Origin: Harmothoe impar
Lineage: Eukaryota > Annelida > Polychaeta > Phyllodocida > Polynoidae
Assembly: GCA_947462335.1 (NCBI GenBank)
Contig: OX381707.1
Coordinates: forward strand, 81,120,610-81,184,609
Length of the DNA stretch: 64,000 bases
Direction of reading: 5' to 3'
Shown here: piece after piece, positions 57,519 through 64,000 of the stretch
How the letters are laid out: every line of letters starts with the position of its first letter
How positions within the stretch are numbered: position 1 is the stretch's first letter
Program-made: the position numbers and the translations under genes
Notes under the pieces: generated by a model
What the model saw: the letters and a program-made list of their open reading frames with translations, nothing else
What the model was told of the DNA's origin: nothing
Database searches by the model: none

Positions 57519-58521
57519 ATGGGTCTTTTTGAGGTAGATGATATAGTGAATTTGAAAGGGGTGATTTTAGTTGGCCTGAATATTAGAAGCCTAATGGCTA
57601 AGGGCAGACTTGTTGCCCTGAATGAACACCTTTACAATGTTGATATCATCTGTATATGTGAAAGTTGGTTAGGAGACGCTGAATCTGATAGTCAAATCAG
57701 AGTACATGACCACAGTAGTTTTCGGCTGGATACGTGCCCGAACGCTGGAGGGATAATCTGCTACATCTCCAACCATTTTGCACCTTATACAAGCATGAGG
57801 AATGATTCATGTGTTATGACAGAGGATGTAGAAATTCAAGTACTAACAATTAACAAGCCTGATAACAGAATTAGGACTATTGTTATAAAAATTGTTAAAG
57901 TTATTTACCGGTATAGTTAAATATGTCTTCTACTGTCATCTTGCCCAAGCTGAATTGTTATGTCAATTAGTTATCCATTTGAATAACCAACCATATGTGG
58001 TATGGCTCACACAACAGGAAACTGACGAGCCTATCACAACTTTGTTGCTTGCATTTATTGACCATAATATGTCCTGGTGTAACAAATCAATATTTCATGA
58101 AATTCATGTCAAACAATTTCAAATCAATTTATTAATGGCATACTGTGACATGACACGTTGCACTACGAGACATACAAGGAAAGAGCGTCAAACTTGTAAA
58201 AACCTTTTCAAGCAATAAAGTTTAAATTTGTTCAAAAATTGTTAATTTTTACAGACCCCCTAATAAGAGTATCCCTAACTTTTTAACTGCTATGACTAAC
58301 ACTCTCCCACACAGATCCATTAGGAAACATGAGCTGCACGTCATAAGGGATTGTAATATAGACATGGTGCACCGAGAGAGCAGGAAATGTGGGAACTTTT
58401 TTGGCTTGCTCAAAGATTTCAACCTAAGACTACTGCAGACTGGCATCTCAAGGCTGCACCCCCTTGGCGCCACAAAGGAGTGGCCAACTCTCCAAGTACA
58501 TCACCCTAAACATCTTTTGTA
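57519..58521 (+). pseudogene. Non-LTR retrotransposon endonuclease (EEP domain), broken
   Basis: An ATG frame at 57,519 encodes the start of an APE-type endonuclease: LVGLNIRSLMAK, then VDIICICESWLGD and GGIICYIS. The second half resumes after 58,246 with YRPPN and VIRDCNID, the position of the family's GDFN-type motif, which has lost its acidic residue. The two halves are separated by a 335-bp insertion. The order and motifs fit the endonuclease of CR1/L2/Jockey-like elements, which nicks target DNA. No reverse transcriptase follows, because the frame stops at 58,521 and the 3' tail begins. This is a dead, internally deleted copy. Confidence 0.75.
57899..58233. mobile_element. Secondary insertion inside the endonuclease, 12-bp duplication
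   Basis: AAAAATTGTTAA occurs at 57,887-57,898 and again at 58,234-58,245, exactly bounding the segment that breaks the endonuclease frame. The 335-bp insert has an open frame through most of its length and ends with CAATAAAGTTTAAATTTG, a polyadenylation-like motif, but has no A tail. I do not recognise its family. Confidence 0.6.
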
Positions 58522-58688
58522 ATTATATGTGATTTCCGTTACAGTCAGCCTTATGGCTGACTCTAAACTACAAACTAATGTATTTATATGTCATTTCACC
58601 TATATGTATAAAATGTTTGTTCAACATATGAATATCGCAGTGTAAACCATGAATATTGCTTGAATAAAAAATCTTACAATCTTACAAG
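58522..58688 (+). mobile_element. 3' tail of the non-LTR element
   Basis: After the last open frame the sequence runs into GAATAAAAAATCTTACAATC TTACA. Short tandem repeats such as ATCTTACA at the 3' end are typical of CR1/L2-like non-LTR elements. Confidence 0.5.
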
Positions 58689-58924
58689 TAAAGGCGCCTA
58701 CACTGGGATGCACACATGTAATTGGTCAGACACATGTAATATCACATTCTAAGAAGTTAAGATGCAATAAAGATGTTGCAAACACAGTTCATGACATTTC
58801 TTGTTGTTCAAGCATACTGTAAACGTAAATATTTCTGTGTGGATAAATAATAGTGTAAACAATAATGTGAATTCAGATAAGTCATTTTAGCATTGTGTAT
58901 TAGTTTCATAAATAATTGGGAGGG

Positions 58925-60545
58925 GAATAGCGTATGGAAAGAGTGGAAAGAGTAGGGGAGGGCAGACAGAGTAGGGGAGGGCAGACAGAGTAAGGGAGGG
59001 CAGACAGTAGGGGAGGGCAGACAGTAGGGGTGGGCAGACAGAGTAGGGGAAGAGAGACAGAGTAGGAGAGGAAGGACAGAGTAGGGGAGGGCAGACAGAG
59101 AAGGGGAGGGCAGACAGAGTAGGGGGGAGAGAGACAGAGAAGGGGAGGGCAGACAGTAGGGGAGGGCAGACAGAGAAGGGGAGGGCAGACAGAGTAGGGG
59201 AGGGCAGACAGAGTAGGGGAGGGCAGACAGAGTAGGGGAGGAGAGACAGAGAAGGGGAGGGCAGACAGTAGGGGAGGGCAGACAGAGTAGGGGAGGGCAG
59301 ACAGAGTAGGGGAGGGCAGACAAAGTAGGGAGGGCAGACAGAGTAGGGGAGGGCAGACAGAGTAAGGGAGGGCAGACAGTGTAGGGGAGGGCAGACAGAG
59401 TAGGGGAGGGCAGACAAGAGTAGGGGAGGGCAGACAGAGTAGGGGAGGGCAGACAAGAGTAGGGGGGGGCAGAGAGTAGGGGAGGGCAGACAAAGTAGGG
59501 AGGGCAGACAGAGTAGGGGAGGGAAGACAGAGTAAGGGAGGGCAGACAGAGTAGGGGAGGGCAGACAGAGTAGGGTAGGGCAGACAGAGTAAGGGAGGGC
59601 AGACAGAGTAGGGGAGGGTAGACAGAGTAGGGGAGGGCAGACAGAGTAGGGGAGGACAGAGTAGGGGAGGGCAGACAGAGTAGGGGAGGGCAGACAGATT
59701 AAGGGAGGGCAGACAAAGTAGGGAGGGCAGACAGAGTAGGGGAGGGCAGACAGAGTAGGGGAGGGCAGACAGAGTAGGGGAAGGCACACAGAGTAAGGGA
59801 GGACAGACAGAGAAGGGGAAGGCAGACAGAGATGGGGAGGGTAGACAGAGTAGGAAAGGGCAGACAGAGTAGGGGAGGGCAGACAGAGTAGGGAAAGGCA
59901 GACAAAGTAGGGGAGGGCAGACAGAGTAGGGAAGGGCAGACAGAGAAGGGGAGGGCAGACAAAGTAAGGGAGGGCAGACAGAGTAGGGGAGGGCAGACAG
60001 AGAAGGGGAGGGCAAACAGAGTAAGGGAGGGCAGACAGAGTAGAGGAGGGCAGACAGAGTAGGGGAAGGCAGACAGAGTAGGGGAGGGCAGACAGAGTAC
60101 GGGAGGGCAAACAGAGTAAGGGAGGGCAGACAGAGTAGGGGAGGGCAGACAGAGTAAGGGAGGAGAGTAGGGGAGGGCAGACAGCGTAGGGGAGGCCAGA
60201 CACAGTAGGGAAGGGCAGAGAGAGTAGGGAAGGGCAGAGAAGGGGAGGGCAGACAAAGTAAGGGAGGGCAGACAGAGTAGGGGAGGGCAGACAGAGAAGG
60301 GGAGGGCAAACAGAGTAAGGGAGGGCAGACAGAGTAGAGGAGGGCAGACAGAGTAGGGGAAGGCAGACAGAGTAGGGGAGGGCAGACAGAGATGGGGAGG
60401 GCAGACAGAGTAGGGGAGGGCAGACAGAGTAGGGGAGGGCAGACAGAGATGGGGAGGGCAGACAGAGTAGGGGAGGGCAGACAGAAGAGTAGGGGAGGGC
60501 AGACAGAGAGGAGGGGGCCAGACAAAATAGAGGGCAGACAGACCA
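58925..60545. repeat. 19-bp minisatellite, ~85 copies
   Basis: Unit CAGACAGAGTAGGGGAGGG. Three units make 57 bp, i.e. 19 codons, so every minus-strand frame stays open. This produces repetitive Cys-Leu-Pro-Ser ORFs up to 546 codons. Single-unit variants (GAGAAGGGG, AGTAAGGGAGG, ACAAAGTAGG) recur in blocks, showing past block duplication. Not a gene. Confidence 0.95.
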
Positions 60546-60549
60546 TACT

Positions 60550-62710
60550 TACCTACCCCTCACCTACACCACCTCATCTTGCCTGTAGGTCAACTAAAAC
60601 TTCCCTCCACAATTGTTATCACCTAATATGACATAATGTGTGTGGCTGGACCACTTTCGCACCAGCAAGATAACATAGGCCAAGCCAGGAATCGAACCTG
60701 GGTACCACAGACATTGTCTTTTTTTTTCACATTTGAACACAAACCTATGTTAATTCCTTTGTATCTGTATAAATTATCCCTACTTAAGCACATTTGAAAC
60801 AAAGACAACAGAAGAAGTAATATCCGATAACATGTCATTTCCAAGTGCTTAATTCAAGATGTCTCCTTCAAAGCATTAAATTCATCTCTACCAAGTCCAA
60901 CACATGTACAGGCTAATGGGCAGGCAGACCTTGCCACTGAAACGGTGAAACAGATACGCCATGAAACAGAAGATACCTGTCTTGGACTGCTAGAGCCTAA
61001 TCAAAGTTGTGAATCACTCACCAGTGAAAGGGTGCTTAGAAATGTGATTCTTCCATAGGGTTTAAAGATTACATATTACAACAAAAGAAGTTTACCTTGA
61101 ATCATCCCTGAGAAAGTGCAGGGTTAATAAGGCAGATGAACATGAATGCAGTCCTATCACCTAGTACTAAGATACATATAACTAGCCCTTTAGGCAAAAC
61201 TGATGTAAATATATAGAATATCCTATCTACTTATGTTACACTTCAGCTCCAGCATGTAAACATGGCATGGCCCTATATGTTGTAGGGTAATCAATCAATC
61301 AATCCGACAATCTAAACAAACAGTGAAATGGTAATATCAAAGATTCCTTTCTGAAACGCTGCACTTGATTGATTGTTTGGTAGTTTAACGTCCGGAGGAC
61401 AAAAAGAAAAAATAGAGGAACAGACCAAGACTCACACAGACAACATAAAGGTACAAGCTGATCAAGTCAGTCAGGCCTTTTCAAAGATACTAGAAAATGC
61501 CGTTGACACAAACAAAAACATTAATTATCAAGGTTGGCGGTGAAACCATGAAGCAGACTGGTGACTACATCAATGACATTTAGACAGAGGGGGGTTCTCC
61601 TGTAGCATTGTAAGGTATCAGAGATGGTACTGAAGGAATAACTCAGTACCAGGTAAGTCATCTAGACTCATCTAGAACCACATCTAAATCAGCATCATGG
61701 AGATGTTGGACAGAACAAGGTGGCCAGTGCTAAATGCACGACCACAGAACAGCTGCTACACTTCTCCTGTCAGGTCAGGAGAGGGAAACAGCATTAGAAA
61801 AAATAAAATATGTCTTGATAAATATAGGGATCTAGATAAATAATATAGGGATAGATGACATACAGCTACTGTAGGCCTACACTTCCAGGCTGATACAAAC
61901 GGCAATCCAAGATCTAGAAATATATTAGAGTTGTTATCACATTTCTCTGATAGTATTCTGACAGATTTTCCTATCATTAGATATTCTGTGTCATCTAATG
62001 AAGGTAAGACGTTAGTAGCCTGTGAAACTAACACCACATGAGAAAATGAATGTCTACCCAGACAGCAGACAGGGTAAGTGTTTGTTTGTTTGTGTAGTTT
62101 AATGTCACATTGTCTTTGCAGAGGAGACTAACTCAAGTTTCATTTTTCAACAAGTAAAAAGGTAGCTTCTGACCAGCACTTATTTTACATAATCAGGCTC
62201 CTGATTGAGATAGCGCTACTTGTGTGTGGCACTGCATTCTTGACTGACTGACTGTCAGAAAAGGTAAGAATAAAATGAGCTCATGAAGATGTGGGACTGA
62301 CACAACACTCAAGTCTCCATGTCTCCTGTACAATGTAACACAGGACAGAGTAATACAGAGACCAAAGCGCCCTACAACCACAGGATATCAACATTTCTGA
62401 TACATACAGGATATATTCTACCCCGGACAGTAGAAAGTGTAAGTACTGAGGGGATATGTCCAACACTCAGCTACAGAAGATGCCTGAAACACCAGATAAG
62501 CTCCTGTAAGGTGACCAAGATCGGAGAAGATTCAATGACGTTAATGATCCTGCCTTCTAAGTAATGGGAGATGCAACTTTCTCCTTTACGAGATAGGAGA
62601 CATATTAGTGGAGTGTGGAGGACATGAGAGCTGCCGCTGAGGCTGTGTACACTACAAATGTACTGACTTCATCTCGTCTGCTGTGAACACGACCCCACAT
62701 CATCCCACTG
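60550..62710. other. No gene supported; scattered repeats
   Basis: A minus-strand B-box phrase (CAGGTTCGATTCCTGG) near 60,688 marks a tRNA-derived remnant. Further on are an AATC microsatellite near 61,290 and two TTTGTTTG...TAGTTTAA phrases near 61,375 and 62,085. ORFs are short and unconvincing. Confidence 0.4.
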
Positions 62711-62716
62711 TAAAAA

Positions 62717-63139
62717 GACAAAATAGAATATTTTTTTCCACAATTTTGGAAAACTAAAGAAATATCATGTCTCTCTTTCAAAGAAGAGGTGTTGTTACCA
62801 GGTGTTGCTGCCAATCACATCCAATCAGCTCCATGGCATGAAGGAAGCTTCCGGTACAAAGAAAATTCTGGCAAACAGTGTGTTTCTATGAACCAAGCAT
62901 ATGCAATTACCTCCAATAATACAACATGGGAAAATATGTCTACTCAGTTTCTAAATGATACACTAGCCTTAGGTGATAAACTGTACACAGACACTACTGA
63001 TCACGCTGGTAAAGACTACCTGCTAGTATCAGAGACACCATGTCAAATTACCTGGGGGAGCAAACAGTACCATATGCCACATCTTCCCACTAAAAATGGG
63101 ACAATACATGAAAGAACTCATGTCTTGTATCTAAACTGA
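62717..63139 (+). CDS. Cysteine-protease-like fragment (transposon-associated OTU/C76-like)
   Basis: The frame is open from about 62,717 to a TGA at 63,139. The core reads SGKQCVSMNQAYAI, then WENMSTQFLNDTLALGDKLY and YLLVSETPCQITWGSKQY. A Gln-x-Cys in a GxQC context, followed by a W...LD..L..GD.LY pattern, is how an OTU- or tegument-type ubiquitin-protease-like domain starts in many transposon-encoded proteins of aquatic animals. The catalytic His/Asp part is absent, so the domain is truncated. There is no good ATG before the motif. It is likely a relic of a mobile element. The family assignment comes from pattern memory and needs a profile search. Confidence 0.45.
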   Translation, partial: DKIEYFFPQFWKTKEISCLSFKEEVLLPGVAANHIQSAPWHEGSFRYKENSGKQCVSMNQAYAITSNNTTWENMSTQFLNDTLALGDKLYTDTTDHAGKDYLLVSETPCQITWGSKQYHMPHLPTKNGTIHERTHVLYLN

Positions 63140-63538
63140 CTCACACTTTCTCCAACAACCCAGCATGGAGGTCATCATTGTATGCACACACAAGGACATT
63201 TGCCAGTAAGTTGTTTAACAAACCTGAATGATACAACCTTCTTGCACATGCCAAACCAAATCCAACCAGTATAAAGGAGGTAATGTTGTGTTTCTACTTC
63301 TGTAGTTCTACTCATTAAGTGTAAATAATGTTTAGTAGAGTGTTTCTACACTCCTCCAGAAGCAGGAGTAATTGTAGAATTAAATGAATGGTATATGTTG
63401 GGGATATCACCTTACCTTGGTAAGTCTCATTTGTCATAATGTACCATACTACTACAGAGATATCATGTAGGAAGGAGGTTAAGGTACCGTACCGCCTCAC
63501 ACACCAACTACGGCACTTACATAGGAAGGCCACACGCC
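63140..63538. other. No gene seen
   Basis: AT-rich sequence between the protease-like fragment and the TTAA MITE. Confidence 0.4.
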
Positions 63539-63542
63539 TTAA

Positions 63543-63747
63543 CACTTAAGGGTGGATGTGGCTTGAATATGACATTTGTTGTCATGATGCACCAATGCAG
63601 CCCTGGCGAGTAACTCGCTGGTGCTGCATTGGTGCATCATGACAACCCTTTGGGAGAGTCTCTAACCCGTAGGGTCGCAACAGCTGCCTTCATGCATCAT
63701 GACGACCAAGGCATGATGCATTCAGGCATTATGCCATCCTTAAAGGG
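63543..63747. mobile_element. piggyBac-like MITE, copy 5
   Basis: TTAA at 63,539-63,542 and at 63,748-63,751. The right end is CCATCCTTAAAGGG; the left end CACTTAAGGGTGG is a diverged inverse. The interior palindrome CTGGCGAGTAACTCGCTGG is flanked by GATGCACCAATGCAG and CTGCATTGGTGCATC. Confidence 0.8.
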
Positions 63748-63939
63748 TTAATGCAACATACTACCACAGAGGTACGGGAGCAGTGTTTAATGGGTGAACA
63801 GGCGGCTCAGTGTGACAAGTCTACGGCTGGATGACGTCTGTGACCTGGGTAGCCAGGATCAGGATCAATATATTTTACATACTCCACAATATGTATTACA
63901 CCAAGATTCATGCATACCTATCCTTATTTGTACATTGTT

Positions 63940-63941
63940 TA

Positions 63942-63999
<58 letters not shown>

Positions 64000-64000
64000 T
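63940..64000. repeat. (TA)n microsatellite
   Basis: An uninterrupted AT/TA dinucleotide run from about 63,948 to 63,994, reaching almost to the window end. Confidence 0.95.

Noticed and set aside
58887..60546. Very long minus-strand ORFs (438 and 546 codons)
   Set aside because: They are translations of a 19-bp tandem array that is open in all minus-strand frames; there is no conserved domain and no codon structure.

Overview
The window is nuclear DNA of a multicellular animal. Genes are split by long introns with GT/AG borders. A class A GPCR, a KMT5A-like SET gene and RNA polymerase III (tRNA-like) promoters are present, and most of the sequence is repeats. Many small inverted-repeat elements and the gene content suggest a marine invertebrate, perhaps a cephalochordate or ambulacrarian. 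The species cannot be settled from the sequence.

Left part (1-2.7 kb): the 3' half of a minus-strand SET-domain methyltransferase gene that runs off the left edge. Its last exons encode a degenerate repetitive tail. From 3.8 to 17.2 kb almost everything is tandem repeat: a ~51-bp minisatellite, a ~360-bp satellite with a five-unit higher-order period, a ~300-bp repeat, and a ~49-bp array related to the first.

Middle (17-33 kb): a compact three-exon gene for an I-PpoI-like His-Me finger nuclease (18.6-19.9 kb), an isolated minus-strand exon resembling a cytochrome P450 membrane anchor (20.9 kb), a tRNA-Gln-like gene (28.8 kb), and many MITEs, including a TTAA-flanked piggyBac-like family.

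Right half: one gene dominates. Splice phase links 11 exons from a CCAAT/TATA promoter at 33.2 kb to a stop at 55,671, giving a 520-residue class A GPCR with a signal peptide. No single long ORF shows this gene. Its introns hold minisatellites, a 1.45-kb inverted-repeat element with a 5-bp target duplication, paired MITEs and tRNA-derived sequence.

End (57-64 kb): a broken non-LTR retrotransposon endonuclease with a secondary insertion, a 1.6-kb 19-bp array that creates spurious long ORFs, a fragment of a cysteine-protease-like ORF, another TTAA MITE and a terminal (TA)n run.

Large ORFs at 20.3, 38.3-39.0 and 58.9-60.5 kb are products of tandem repeats with no stop codon in several frames; they are not called as genes.
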